From Xenopus tropicalis (Eukaryota > Chordata > Amphibia > Anura > Pipidae), in assembly GCF_000004195.4 (NCBI RefSeq), contig NC_030684.2, forward strand, positions 72,523,392-72,587,391: a DNA stretch of 64,000 nucleotides. Direction: 5' to 3'. Position numbers and translations under genes: made by a program. Each line of letters opens with the position of its first letter. Position 1 is the stretch's first letter. The notes beneath the pieces were generated by a model. The model was not told the DNA's origin. It saw only the letters and a list, made by a program, of their open reading frames with translations, and ran no database searches. Shown here one piece after another: positions 28,824 to 41,494 of this stretch.

Positions 28824-29100
28824 TTTATGGGTATTGAGAGAGTGATGACCCCTAAAAGGGGAGGTGATAAATTAAAAATGGATTTACAAGTTAAATGCTC
28901 TCTCTCTTAATGGATTGAATGAGGATAGGGAACTATCACTATTTTTAACAACTATTATCATTCTATGAATGATCTGTATTACCTCAGCCTTGTGTTTATG
29001 AGAGTTTCATGTAATTCTGATTTTTTAATATTTCTATTTAACCTGTTACATATTTATCACTTTACGCACTTACAATGATGTTATGCCCCTTACTAAGAAA

Positions 29101-30239
29101 ATGATGTGCCCCTGTAGGGATAATGCCCTTTTAAATTCTATATTGATTATGTTAATATAGATCTGTATAATAATGTGTCCATCTGTTTTTATGTGTTTTG
29201 TGAGAATTATGTTATCTCCTTTAAGCACTGCAGAGTTATAGCAGTGTGCCAGTTGCTATGATACGGGGTCTGCTCAATATGCCCATAAGACTTGCAGAGC
29301 TTCGAGCAGCGTGCCGGTTGCTAGCCGACAGGGTTTGGGAGGGCGCCTGTGTGCCAGTGGCAAATTATTACAAAACTTGTGCAACCTTTTGTGGTGAAAA
29401 ATTCGCTGTCTCATCAAAAAAAAGTCATGGTCACATAAAAAAAGGCATGGGCGCATCAATGAAGGGCTGGGACAAGTCAAAAAAGGGCGCAGCTGAAAAA
29501 AAAAGTGTGTGGTCGCGTCAGAAAATTGCGCAGTCCTTTTCACAAATTTTGATTAGGACTGTTTTATAACTGCCTCCTAGCGATGAGCGAATCTGACCTG
29601 TTTCGCTTCACAAAAAACTTGCAAATCTTTCAAAAGATTCACAAAATGCATCAACAAAATTATGTGCGTAATGCCTGATGGGTAAGTATCAGATTCTGAG
29701 GGTAGTTCTGCTAAGGAGAGGGAATTTAGGTAGTTTAAAAAGATGGTTGAAAGGGCCAAAGGGCAACACTCCTCAATAGTAGATCCATTGCAACAGTGGA
29801 AGAGGTTAACAGAGTTGCTACAGCAGGGTACTCTCATGCTTTTGTAATCATCTGTCTTCATGGTCACTTGGGCCCTAAGTTCAATAAGGCATTTGAGAAT
29901 TTAAAATTCAAAATGTCTTTGAGATTTCAAAGATGACCATTAGGGCAAAAACAGGGAAAACAGAGGGTGAGAGAAGGATAAGCAAAAGAAGATGATTCCC
30001 TGGCTGAAAGGTTTTTCTGGTATATGCTAGCTACAACTTAGAGAAAAATCTAGTGCAGTGTCTTAATGTGCTATACTGTACTACAAACTTTGTTGGCTGG
30101 GGGGGATTGCTCCACACCACAGAATTAGGCTTAATTAGCCAGTGAAGGAGGATCTCAGAGTTTTTTCTGAGCTCATTTAATGGGGTTAGAATTTGGCAAG
30201 AGAGCCAAATCAGAAATTGCACCTATTCACAAATGCAGC
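29101..30239. other. No gene; unclassified repeats
   Basis: 29245-29575 is GC-richer with cgggtctgctcaatatg and repeated ggcgca words, unclassified. 29577-29700 begins agcgatgagcgaatctgacc, a dispersed frog repeat. The remainder shows no supported ORF. Confidence 0.4.
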
Positions 30240-30244
30240 TGAAA

Positions 30245-30640
30245 GAAATGATTTTGGGGCTGACTTTGATGTCAGTGGTATGTTGGAGCATGGGCCAAAA
30301 AGCTGGGATTCTCAAAATTACACAAAAACATGGCATTGCATGAGCTTTTTCCAGTAGCAGTAGTGGTAAAGATATGTGTCACAGAGCTAGAGAACAAGTT
30401 TCAGATAACCAGTGTCGACAACAACTTGTTGGCCACCTTCCAGCTGGTTATATCATTGTTAATACATCTAATCCTTAGGTGTTCATGACACGGCATTTAC
30501 TTTACCAGGATTAAAAAAAATGCAGCAGCTCATAAGCAGGGCAAAATGTGGTCTAACCTCCTTTGGCAGATTATCGCTCCCAGATAAATGATCTTATTAA
30601 GAATTAATTAACCGCTAACACCTGGACCAGGTAAATAAGC
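30245..30640 (+). mobile_element. Ngaro/DIRS-like RNase H fragment
   Basis: Open segment near 30280-30450 reads WYVGAWAKKLGFSKLH then NMALHELFPVAVVV, ITSVDNNLLATFQ. This resembles the RNase H region of Ngaro/DIRS tyrosine-recombinase retrotransposons, where N-A-x-x-E-L-F-P-I precedes a later D-N. Assigned by motif memory only; the rest is degraded. Confidence 0.4.
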
Positions 30641-30731
30641 AGATGGAAAGCTTGCTATCCTTTAAGCAGGACCCATTCAGTGATGGTAAGACTAGCAACA
30701 GTAGTTCACTGCTAAGTCATACAGTATATAA

Positions 30732-32600
30732 GGGCCGATTCTCTAAAGTGCGTTAAAACGAGCGCTATTTATAGCATGCATTAAAAACTTTATCTCTTCT
30801 TATTTTACGCGACTAACGCACGATTCACCACGAAAAGGATACTTGCGTTAATTTAGACGCGATGTTGTTTGCGTTAGTAGCGTTGCAATGACCTTTTCGT
30901 GCGGTATTTTACGCAACGGTAACTAACACGCGCGGTAATTTACGCACGCACAGTAATTTACGCACACGGTACCACATGACCAACGCCATTTTGTGCAGTT
31001 GCGCTGTGAGAGTGTAGAGGGAGAGCGCGGAATTTGGCGGTGCGCAATTGGCAGAGCAACACAAAGTGACCCAAGCGATGGAGAGCAGTGTGGGAGCCAG
31101 CAGTGGCAGAGGGAAAAAGGTGGCAAAAAGGAGGAAACACCTTGCAAGTATTCCAACTGCCTTGTCACACAGCTCTGGCAGTGACACTGTGAGAGTGAGG
31201 CCTGGCATCATGAGCAGCCCAGATGTGTCAGATGTGGAGGGCACTGACAGGGATTATCGGCCAGAGGAAGTCAGTGGAGAGGAGAGTGAGGAGCTTCCAC
31301 CCCCCTCATCACCATAAAGCAGCCACAAGAAACAGCAGCAGAAGAGCAGGCTCTGAAACCTGAAATTCTCAGAATTTGAGAATGAGGCATTGGTGGAGAG
31401 GATCGTGCAGGTCTTCCATAAGATCATCGGCAAATATGCTGGGAAGACACCGATGGCTGTCAAAACCAAGGCCTGGAGGGACATAGCAGACCATGTAAAT
31501 AGTATTGGCAGATGACTCCAGATACAGGTACATATCTTACATTCATCTTTCTATTTAACACTTGCTCATCTGCTTTTCTCCTCAATCTGCTTTTCCTTTT
31601 GGCTCACTGTCTCTCCTTCCTTTTGGCTTCTTTCCTACTTACTTTACTTGTATGTAATGTATGTATGGCATGCCTATTATTATGTGAGCAACTTACGTCC
31701 TCAAAGCTGTGAAGTAGAACAACAAATTAGGGCAGTAAATAGGGGGGTCATTTAAGAAATATGTCCCAAAATAATTAATGCCCTGTACTCTCCTTTATGA
31801 AGGAGCATTATTGTGGAGGCATTGTTTAATACAGAGTATAAGGGAGAGCCCTGGGAGTTAGCGAGGCAACTTAGCAGCAACTTGCAGCATTTTAGTAGGG
31901 TTTGTGTCAGAGTATGCCTTAGTATTGTTACACTTGAAAGTGAAGGGAATTGATCGGGGCAACAATGAGTAACAAAAAGTGAGTTTGTTGTTATGGCTTG
32001 CTTATTGGAGGCAACACAATAAAAGCATTCATATATTTTATTTAGGTCTGGAACTGGAGGTGGCCCTGCAAAGAAAGTTTTTTTTCAAAATATGAGGAGC
32101 TGCTCCTCCCTTTTCTACATACAGAGAGTGTGAGCGGTGTGTCCGGCCAAGGTAGGTGTAATAACATTAATACAAGTGTATTTACTCTTGCAGAGAAGCT
32201 TAATATTAATGTAAAACAATGTTTTCTCCAACAGATTCATCCTTACCACCACCTGGCATGAGCAGACGCAGATAATCGTCATCTGCTCCCATTCCAGGTA
32301 TTTTTGTTACCAAATTTTGTGTTTTGTGTCAGGCTTGTGCAGTGGCATAATAGTGAATTGTATCCGTGTATATTGCATGTGTTTCAATTACAGAACTGCA
32401 GTGTATTGGTAATAAGATAGGTGTGTTATTGGACAAGTGTGTCTTGCTGGGTTAGGTGCAGTCAGTTCATCTTGTACTTTTGGACAGTCAATCTTTTCAA
32501 CTTGATTTTGCCCTTGCACTCTGTATGGCAAAACATTTTACCCTTTTAGCTCATTTGGAATGAATCAATGTCCACAAATAGTTTTTGCAAAATAAACTTG
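30732..32600 (+). mobile_element. Harbinger-family element, decayed copy
   Basis: Left end GGGCCGATTCTCTAAAGTGCG, then tatttatagcatgcattaaaa, collinear with the element at 60104 through about 32600. It shares the Myb-like exon 1, the exon beginning gtctggaactgga (32046-), and attcatccttaccaccacctgg (32233-). No right end or transposase is present. Confidence 0.75.
31048..31515 (+). pseudogene. Harbinger Myb-like protein, exon 1 (broken)
   Basis: Reads MSSPDVSDVEGTDRDYRPEE, then after a stop near 31357 NLKFSEFENEALVERIVQVF and AVKTKAWRDIADHVNSIG. It is homologous to 60273-60936. The stop interrupts the join between the acidic N-terminal region and the Myb/SANT-like domain, and a second stop follows at 31512. 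Confidence 0.65.
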
Positions 32601-33285
32601 GTCATCTTTTAAAACAATTTTAATTAGAATGAACACAATCTTGTTGGCACACCTGTCCAAATTATCATAAAATGTTGAACTTTATTGGAATAATTTTAAA
32701 ATTACCATCTAAACTTTTTTTAAAAAAATCAAGAGAAAAAAAGGAGAAAAGGATAGAGTTAAAAATAAATCCAATACCTTGTTACTTAAACTGGGCTTTA
32801 TCTACAAATTGTGCAGAGTTGATTGTTGCCAAAATTTCGCAACACTGTTAATTATTGTTTACAAGCGCTGACTCAGTCTAAGGAGAATCATCAAATTACA
32901 ACTGTTACTCCAATGTAACCATTCTATATCTATCCGGAGCTATGTTTACTCTAGGGGACAGTGGTGAGATACCAATAATCCCCAAATGGTGCAGCAATTA
33001 TATTTCTTAACTCTTCACATAAGAAAATTGCTTTATTGTATCAGGGGTCAAGAGAGAGAGAGGTAAGTGTGACTACTTGCATTGTCCTATTTATGACTAT
33101 TAACAAGAGGTAAGTTTCAACAAGAGGTAAGTATCACATTAAATTGTAATTCCCATAGAATTGTAACTCCATTTAATGTGTGTTTTCAAATGTCATCAAT
33201 TAAAGCTGTTGTGTTTACAATAAACTTGTGTGATGTAATTTTTTAGAATTAGGTTTGAAATCAAAGGGCTTTTTTGCTCCCAATA
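32601..33285. other. No gene recognised
   Basis: AT-rich. A short tandem copy (caacaagaggtaagt) at 33102 and 33118. Confidence 0.4.
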
Positions 33286-33287
33286 TA

Positions 33288-34883
33288 CAGTGGCTTGCAA
33301 AAGTATTCGGCCCCCTTGAACTTTTCCACATTTTGTCACATTACAGCCACAAACATGAATCAATTTTATTGGAATTCCACGTGAAAGACCAATACAAAGT
33401 GGTGTACACGTGAGAAGTGGAACGAAAATCATACATGATTCCAAACATTTTTTACAAATAAATAACTGCAAAGTGGGGTGTGCATAATTATTCAGCCCCC
33501 TGAGTCAATATTTTGTAGAAGCAACTTTTGCTGCAATTACCGCTGCCAGTCTTTTAGGGTATGTCTCTACCAGCTTTGCACATCTAGAGACTAAAATCCT
33601 TGCCCATTCTTCTTTGCAAAACAGCTCCAGCTCAGTCAGATTAGATGGACAGCGTTTGTGAACAGCAGTTTTCAGATCTTGCCACAGATTCTTGATTGGA
33701 TTTAGATCTGGACTGTGACTGGGCCATTCTAACACATGGATATGTTTTGTTTTAAACCATTCCATTGTTGCCCTGGCTTTATGTTTAGGGTCGTTTAGGT
33801 GAACCTCCGTCCCAGTCTCAAGTCTTTTGCAGACTCCAAGAGGTTTTCTTCCAAGATTGCCCTGTATTTGGCTTCATCCATCTTCCCATCAACCCTGACC
33901 AGCTTCCCTGTCCCTGCTGAAGAGAAGCCCCCCCAGAGCATGATGCTGCCACCACCATATGTGACAGTGGGGATGGTGTGTTCAGAGTGATGTGCAGTGT
34001 TAGTTTTCTGCCACACATAGCGTTTTGCATTTTGGCCAAAAAGTTCCATTTTGGTCTCATCTGACCAGAGCACCTTCTTCCACATGTTTGCTGTGTCCCC
34101 CACATGGGTTGTGGCAAACTGCAAATGGGACTTCTTATGGTTTTCTGTTAACAATGGCTTTCTTCTTGCCACTCTTCCATAAAGGCCAACTTTGTGCAGT
34201 GCACGACTAATAGTTGTCCTATGGAAAGATTCCCCCACCTGAGCTGTAGATCTCTGCAGCTCGTCCAGAGTCACCATGGGCCTCTTGGCTGCATTTCTGA
34301 TCAGCGCTCTCCTTGTTCGGCCTGTGAGTTTAGGTGGACGGCCTTGTCTTGGTAGGTTTACAGTTGTGCCATACTCCTTCCATTTCTGAATGATCGCTTG
34401 AACAGTGCTCCATGGGATGTTCAAGGCTTTGGAAATCCTTTTGTAGCCTAAGCCTGCTTTAAATTTCTCAATAACTTTATCCCTGACCTGTCTGGTGTGT
34501 TCTTTGGACTTCATGGTGTTGTTGCTCCCAATATTCTCTTAGACAACCTCTGAGGCCGTCACAGAGCCGCTGTATTTGTACTGACATTAGATTACACACA
34601 AGTGCACTCTATTTAGTCATTAGCACTCATCAGACAATGTCTATGGGCAACTGACTGCACTCAGACCAAAGGGGGCTGAATAATTACGCACACCCCACTT
34701 TGCAGTTATTTATTTGTAAAAAATGTTTGGAATCATGTATGATTTTCGTTCCACTTCTCATGTGTACACCACTTTGTATTGGTCTTTCACGTGGAATTCC
34801 AATAAAATTGATTCATGTTTGTGGCTGTAATGTGACAAAATGTGGAAAAGTTCAAGGGGGCCGAATACTTTTGCAAGCCACTG
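33288..34883 (-). mobile_element. Tc1-type transposon 1
   Basis: Full-length 1596 bp, TA at 33286-33287 and 34884-34885. Long inverted terminal repeats of about 215 bp (33288-33502 and 34669-34883) start CAGTGGCTTGCAAAAGTAT. Outer and inner repeated motifs (cccc...gaa, ttcagccccct) suggest an IR/DR arrangement. The arms are almost identical, so the insertion may be fairly young. Confidence 0.93.
33505..34514 (-). pseudogene. Tc1 transposase, catalytically dead
   Basis: Residues 1-110 hold the paired-type helix-turn-helix region (GLGYKRISKALNIPWSTVQA) and a GRPP AT-hook-like link. The catalytic domain has the first Asp (LWSDETK) and YGGGSIMLWG. Near 33790 about 10 nt are missing, which shifts the frame and removes the second Asp motif (usually QQDNDPKH). 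The usual NPIENLW Glu is Lys here (NPIKNLW). Two of three catalytic acids are therefore gone. Confidence 0.9.
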
Positions 34884-34885
34884 TA

Positions 34886-35307
34886 TGTATAGAAATACGC
34901 GTAAATGTCAATGGATATTTTTCAATTATTTTACTAAGCACACCAGGTAAACAAATTCCAGAGTTTATTCAGATAGTCTGCAGGACTCTTAATAAATATT
35001 ATTTTCCACCAAAAAGTACATACGCATATTACAACTGCCAATAGATGATGTTTATAGGTAATTATCAGTATCTGGTGCCTTTGGACACGAATTAGGTAAG
35101 TAGGTAACAATTTAACTGAAATGCAGTGAAAGTATGGCCGCCGATATTAGACCTCCCCCGTTTCAAGAGAAGCCGATGAAAACATCTAATTCCAGCTAGC
35201 CCCGATTAGCTCTGTCCCAACATACAATCGCGCATGGTAAGCAGAAGTTGTCCCAATCAACGTAGTTATCGAAAGATCATCGACTACCACTAGGCTTAAA
35301 ACATCCC
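34886..35307. other. No gene recognised
   Basis: Unique-looking sequence between the Tc1 element and the left palindrome arm. Confidence 0.4.
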
Positions 35308-35419
35308 ATGCCCTTTATGTAAGAGTCGGACAGGACGGATGGCAACAATCATACAAAGTAATGTAGCACTGAGCTTGATGTTCAGTATTAGATGGTCAAT
35401 AAAATGCTAAGTACACTTA

Positions 35420-35681
35420 GGGGGAGATTCACTAAGACACGAACGCTCCGAGCGTATTCTTGCCGTTTTTTTCACGCGAAAAATTCGGAAAGGCTCTGCC
35501 GCTGTTTACAATGGTCAGTACGAAAATGTTGTGACTTTCGGATCGCCAATACAATATTATCGTGAGTAATACGATTTTTTCATAAGCATTTTCTGGATAT
35601 TTGCGATCTTCAGAAATTTTCGTTTCCAATCCGAATTTTTCCCATTCGTGATTTGTATTCGTGGATTAGTAAATCTGCCCC
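35420..35681. mobile_element. Harbinger-type MITE
   Basis: Ends GGGGGAGATTCACTAAGAC and GATTAGTAAATCTGCCCC, flanked by TTA at 35417-35419 and 35682-35684. Inserted in the left palindrome arm. Confidence 0.75.
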
Positions 35682-36064
35682 TTAATGTCTTTCAATATCA
35701 ATTAAGTTCAAAATCACCATGGATAGAAATCCAAATTAAACATACACTTGGTATCTCTGACCGTTACAAGTCCTATATATCCATAGAAGGCTTTTGACAT
35801 GAACTGTTAGTATTGCGATGTTTCTGCATTCCAGAGGAAAGGCCGTGAGGGCGAAGAGGGAGATTCCACTATTACAATGTACTACAACTCCTTCACTTCT
35901 TTCACATACTTTCAAAAACTTTCCCAACATCTAAGGTGATGTAGCACTGAACTAGATATTTCAGTATTAGATGGTCAGTGAGATACTTGATACACTCAGT
36001 ACCTTTCAGTGTCAATTAAAATCAGATTTACCGTGAATGGAGATCTCAGTTAAACATACACTTA

Positions 36065-36565
36065 GGGGCTGATTTACTTACCCACGAACGGGTCGAATGG
36101 AGTCCGATTGCGTTTTTTTCGTAATGATCGGTACTTTGCGATTTTTTCGTATGTTTTGCGATTTTTTCGGATTCTTTACGAATTTTTCGGATCCAATACG
36201 ATTTTTGCGTAAAAACGCGAGTTTTCCTATCCATTACGAAAGTTGCGTAAAAAGTTGCGCATTTTGCGTAGCGTTAAAACTTACGCGAAAAGTTGCGCAT
36301 TTTTCGTAGCGTTAAGTTTTAACGCTACGAAAAATGCGCAACTTTTCGCGTAAGTTTTAACGCTACGCAAAATGCGCAACTTTTTACGCAACTTTCGTAA
36401 TGGATACGAAAAACTCGCGTTTTTACGCAAAAATCGTATTGGTAACGAAAAATTCGTACAGAATCCGAAAAAATCGCAAAACATACGAAAAAGTCGCAAA
36501 ATGTTCGTTTTCAAGTCGGAACTTTTCCAATTCGGGTCGGATTCGTGGGTTAGTAAATCAGCCCC
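36065..36565. mobile_element. Palindromic Harbinger-type MITE, copy A
   Basis: GGGGCTGATTTACTTACCCACG to its inverse; almost entirely self-complementary, centre near 36318. TTA lies before it (36062-36064) and CTA after (36566-36568). Closely related to 3783-4288. Confidence 0.8.
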
Positions 36566-36568
36566 CTA

Positions 36569-37136
36569 GGGGCACATTTACTAACCCATGAATCCGAATC
36601 CGAATTGGAAAAATTCCGATTGGAAAACAAACATTTTGCGACTTTTTCGTATTTTTTGCGATTTTTTCGTTGCCTTTACGACTTTTCAGAAATTGTCGCG
36701 ACTTTTTCATAACCATTACGACTTGCGTGAAAAAACACGAGTTTTTCGTAGCCATTACGATTCGCTCGTATCTTGTCGTGACTTTTTTGTATTGAGCGCT
36801 CGTAAGCGGCGGGCGAAACTTTCAGACTTAGCATGATTTTGGAAGCCTCCCATAGGACTCAATGGCACCCTGCAGCTCCAACCTGGCCCAAGGAAAGTCA
36901 CGATACTGAAGCTTGAATGAATCCGAAACTTTCGTACTCGGATCGAAAGCTGTGAAAAAGTCGCGACTTTTCGCACAAGTCGTAACGCTACAAAAAAGTC
37001 ATGACATTTTGCGAAACATTCAGAATGGCTACGAAAAAGTCGCGACAATTTTCCGAAAAATCGCAAAATACCGATCATTACAGAAAAAACGCATTCGGGC
37101 GCCGTCGGAACGTTCGTGGGTAAGTAAATGTGCCCC
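36569..37136. mobile_element. Palindromic Harbinger-type MITE, copy B
   Basis: Directly follows copy A. Ends GGGGCACATTTACTAACCCA and TAAGTAAATGTGCCCC, followed by TTA (37137-37139). Copies A and B share only CTA between them, so one was probably inserted at the edge of the other. Confidence 0.75.
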
Positions 37137-38617
37137 TTAGTATCTCTGACTAAATCTACATAGAAGGCTTTAACGTAAACTGTTAGTGTTACGGTGTTTC
37201 TACAGGAAGAGGAAGGTTCCACGGTTACAATGAACTACAACTCCCCCACTTCTTTCACATACTTTCAAAACTTTCCCAACACAGAGCTGTATCACCAGAT
37301 GTGGCTCACGTTTGTCATAGCCATTAGAAAAGAAGCTTTTTTGCTTACATACCAATAAGGATATATTACCCCTAGGGCGCCCCCCATTCACCCACCCGCG
37401 CATGCGTGAACAAACCCACCTCCCCCCGCGCTGCGCCGACGCAAGCACGCATGTGCGGGCATTTAAACTCCCATATGGAGCAGTGGGGAGAAGTCCCCAT
37501 TGCTCTGTATGGGAGCAAAATGTCAACATTTTGTTGCGGCGGGGCGGCATGCCGCCCCTAAATTTCTGCCGCCTTAGGCCCGGGCCTTTGTGGCCTCGCC
37601 ACAAATCCGGGCCTGTATATTACCTCGGCATAAGCCTTTTAATTTTTTTGACGTATTTATAATAATTATTATTGCCACCACAGCAACACAACCTCCCACT
37701 TATTTAATTTGATCAGCAGTAACCCCCTCAATTTATATGCATCTCAAGTTGATCTCAATTAGAAACCTTGTGCCTACGACCATCAGACTTTACCTCGGCA
37801 CAAAATATGAACATTTAAACAAAAGTTTTTCCATGCCTACATACCATCAGCCAAGACATTTGACATTTATATTAAACCAAACTCTATTTAAAAGGAGCCC
37901 TCTTTTATCAAAATAACTTTCAGACCCTCATACTGAAATAAACAAAACTACCATCAGCCCCCAAAAAGGCGTTCCTAATTCTTTACCATATCTCAGTGCT
38001 GAGGTATTAGAGAAGTAGTAGTAGGCACTGAGATTTTGTTTTTTGGGCTATTGGTAGTTTTGTTTATTTCAGTATAAGAAGCTGAAAGTTATTTTGAAAA
38101 AAAGGTGCTCCTTTTTTGGTTTAATATAAATGTCAAAATAGTGATCTACTGCCACAACAAAATTTTGACATTTTGCTCCCATACGGAGCAATGGGGACTT
38201 CTCCCCCCTGCTCCGTATGGGAGTTTAAATGCCCGCGCATGCGTGCTTGCGTCGGAGTGGCGTCGGGGGGAGGTGGGTTTGTTCACACATGCGCAGGGGG
38301 GGGGCGCGAATGGGGTGGTGGCCTAGGGGGCCCGGATTTGAAATCCGGCGCTGTCTGTGTTGGGAAAGTTTCGAAAGTATGTGAAAGAAGTGGGGGAGTT
38401 GTAGTTCGTTGTAACTGTGGAACCTTCCTCTTCCCCCTCCTCGCCTTCTCTTCCGAATGTAGAAACACTGTAACACTAACAATTTACGTTAAAAGCCTTC
38501 TATGTAGATATAGGACTCGTAATGGTCAGAGATACTAAGGGGCAGATTTACTAATCCATGAATGGTCCGAAGGCGTCCGAATGCGTTTTTTCATAATGAT
38601 CTGTATTTTTGCAATTT

Positions 38618-40050
38618 TTATTTTTTCCTTCATTCACACATCACACGTACTTAAATTTTAATTCATAACAGTCACCAATCTCAGTTCCAGTTTAGTGCTT
38701 TTCTATTTTCTATTCGATTGGTCTCCGTAGTCAGGCTGCATCCTGGATCTCTTCTTATCTCTCTAACCGTTCATTCACTGTCTCCTATGCTAACAAAACC
38801 TCATCTCCAGTTCCTCTTAATGTGGGGGCACCCCAAGGCTCTGTACTTGGGCCGTTGTTGTTCTCCCTCTACACGATGTCTTTGGGAGATCTCATCCGTT
38901 CATTTGGCTTCAAATAACATCTGTATGCTGATGATATCCAAATTTATCTGTCGACCCCTTCATTAACAGTTGAAACTGAGACTCAAATCTCTAACTGCCT
39001 CCTGGCTATCTCTAACTGGATGAACCAACGCCACCTCAAACTCAACCTAATAAAAACTGAACTAATGATCTTTCTGCCTAAGCCTGGCCCTATCCCCCTT
39101 TTCTATCTCTATTGATGGCACCCTCAACAACCCCGTCAATTCGGCGCATTGTTTGGGGGTGATCTTTGACTCCAGTCTCTCCTTTTCTAACCACATTAAC
39201 ACCACTGTCAAAACCTGTCACTTTTTCTTACGCAATATTGCCAAAATTCGTCCCTTTCTTTCTACTGCTACAGCTAAGCTGCTCATGCATGCTCTCATCC
39301 TGTCACGACTGGACTACTGCAACCTGCTATTAACCGGCCTCCCTAACTCCAATCTCTCCCCCCTACAGTCTATATTAAATACTGCTGCCAGAATTCTCCT
39401 CCTCTCATCCAGGAGAGTTCAGGCCCTTCCCCTGCTAAAGTCCTTATCGTGGCTTCCTATTAAACAAAGAATATTCTACAAACTTCTTTTCCTAACCTTC
39501 AAAGCCCTCCATTCCTCTGCTCCTCACTACATCTCTTCCCTTGTGTCTCCGTACGTTCCTGGCCGACTCCTTCGTTCCTCGCAGAGCAATCGCTTGGTTG
39601 CGCCCCCCACTACTACTGCGGTTTCCCACCTTAAACCTTTCTGCCTTGCTGCCCCTCACATTTGGAATGCCCTCCCTGATTTCCTCCGGAGAGGATACTC
39701 CCCCAGTCTTTTTAAAACTAGAGTTAAAGACTACCTTTTGGAGCACTCGCCCAGCACCTGACCTGGGAACTGGCACTTATATTGTAGTGTCACCCACTGT
39801 GACCTACAGCACTTATATTTGCCTATTTGTGTCTGTTAGTTACCCTCCCATATAGATTGTAAGCTCTACGGGGCAGGGACCTCCTTGCTCTTGTGTCCTC
39901 ACCTCTTAACTTAGTGCAGCTGTATTTATTGTTATACTTTGTATTTATCTATTATTATCTTATTAACACCCTGTTTGTATTTACTCTACTGTACAGTGCT
40001 GCGTACATAAGTAGCGCTTTATAAATAAAGATATACATACATACATTTTC
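38618..40050 (+). mobile_element. L2-type LINE, second copy
   Basis: Same family as 27407-28823, opposite strand. 5'-truncated near 38620. Frames shift near 38910, so the YADD region is out of the main frame. Intact stretch 39153-39761: GVIFDSSLSFSNHI to VKDYLLEHSPST. It ends with the same hairpin tail (gtacataagtagcgcttta) and an atac repeat at 40035-40055. Inserted within the right palindrome arm next to a MITE end (ggggcagatttactaatcc, 38540). Confidence 0.88.
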
Positions 40051-40054
40051 TGTG

Positions 40055-41489
40055 CATGAGGTAACACCGGCTTTACAATGGGCTGTTTCCTGCCCACAAC
40101 AAGACTCTGACACAGATGACTCTACTTCCAAAGTCTCCCAAATCTGTCCTGTCCTGCAGCCTGACTCTTATTCCCACAAGGCCTTGTTAGGAGACGAGAT
40201 CCATTTTTAACAGAGCAGTTCACCTTCCAGTTGGTGCAAAATGCAGTAGTGATATCCTTTCTATACTTTATGCTTTGCAATCCATTTCTGAGTCATAGTC
40301 CATAGTCCTTCCAATGCTGAAATGATGTCTTCAGTTACCTCACTCACATCTTCAGTGATCAGCATGAATTAAAATATTAAGTACCATTCATATGTCACAA
40401 CACTCATGGCCCTTATGTTTATTTTTTTTTTATAAAGAAGTGTGAGAAATCATTGCTTCTGCTATTACACACAAAGATATCTATAATAAAACCTATAATA
40501 CAGCTTACTTGCCAGGAGACATGCTAGCCTTGTGCTGTGTAATGAAGTACCTTAATGGTATCTCTTCAAAATGTGGAAAGAATTATATTTTGTATTTATG
40601 ATTGACACTCTAAATAAAATATGTTAATTAATTTTCTATCCACATAACATTTTGCTCAAACAGCACGATGAAGAGTTGTACACAACACATATTTAATGAT
40701 ATTGTAATTGATTAGCATTTACTATTATTAACAGTCTGTAGTTTAATAATATGTAACTATTCTTATTTACTTCCACCTCTATTTTCCTCCTTGGTTGCCT
40801 ATACATTCTGTCTATTCCCATGTGTGTATATATGCATGTATGTTTGTGTGTGTATGGTGTATATGTATAAAAAAAAACATATCAACAGATAAAAACATTC
40901 AAATAAATACACAAATATACATTTCCCAATAGCCCCTATTCTACGTTAATTATTTTCATTTCAACAGTTTGTGCTGTCATTTAGGCTTCATTTGCCAGTT
41001 GGTGTTATTTCCTAACAGCCCCCCAGTCTCCATTGGTAATTCCTTACGATAAGACATCCTTTGGATCAACCAAACAATGGGAGTTTCCTTGCTGTACAAA
41101 TAACACATTTGCTTTGATGTCCTTCACTCCAAACAAATGTTAATTTATGCTCCAGGTACAACTCAACCTGTAATTGAAAAGAACAAGGCAGCATCAGATT
41201 TATCAATTTAATATGAAACAAATGCATTAAATCAAACATTCTGAACAAGGCCACATACAGCACAAGTTTTACAGACTTTAACTGTTTGTTTGTTTTTTAA
41301 CTATTGCTTTGAGTAAGGAAGAGGCAAGCCATGTTTCCATAACTCATCTTCTAATATTTTCCCTTTTTCCTCTAACTCTTTTGCCTTTGTCTCTAGTGTA
41401 TCACAGCAAAACCTTTTTACAAAAATATCTCACAAGTTTTTTGTTTCATAAATAACCTAACTAAAATATTTAAAAAATTGTAAACAATA
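40055..41489. other. No gene recognised
   Basis: AT-rich with no supportable ORF. The 3' part of the flanking retrovirus-like element should lie here, but I find neither pol-like sequence nor a second LTR. Confidence 0.4.
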
Positions 41490-41494
41490 AAGTA

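Larger units (their letters stand above)
26860..29100 (+). mobile_element. Penelope-like element 4, 3' part, split by hAT MITE and L2
   Basis: GIY-YIG endonuclease at 27150-27400: FHHPMTGKGYKIKDYINC, then IYNLKCPYSKIYVGETTRAL and IRIGEHRSDVR. Coding continues after the L2 insertion at 28824 ([20 protein letters not shown]) to about 28930, with a non-coding 3' part up to about 29100. The endonuclease core looks intact; the RT part is absent. Confidence 0.8.
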
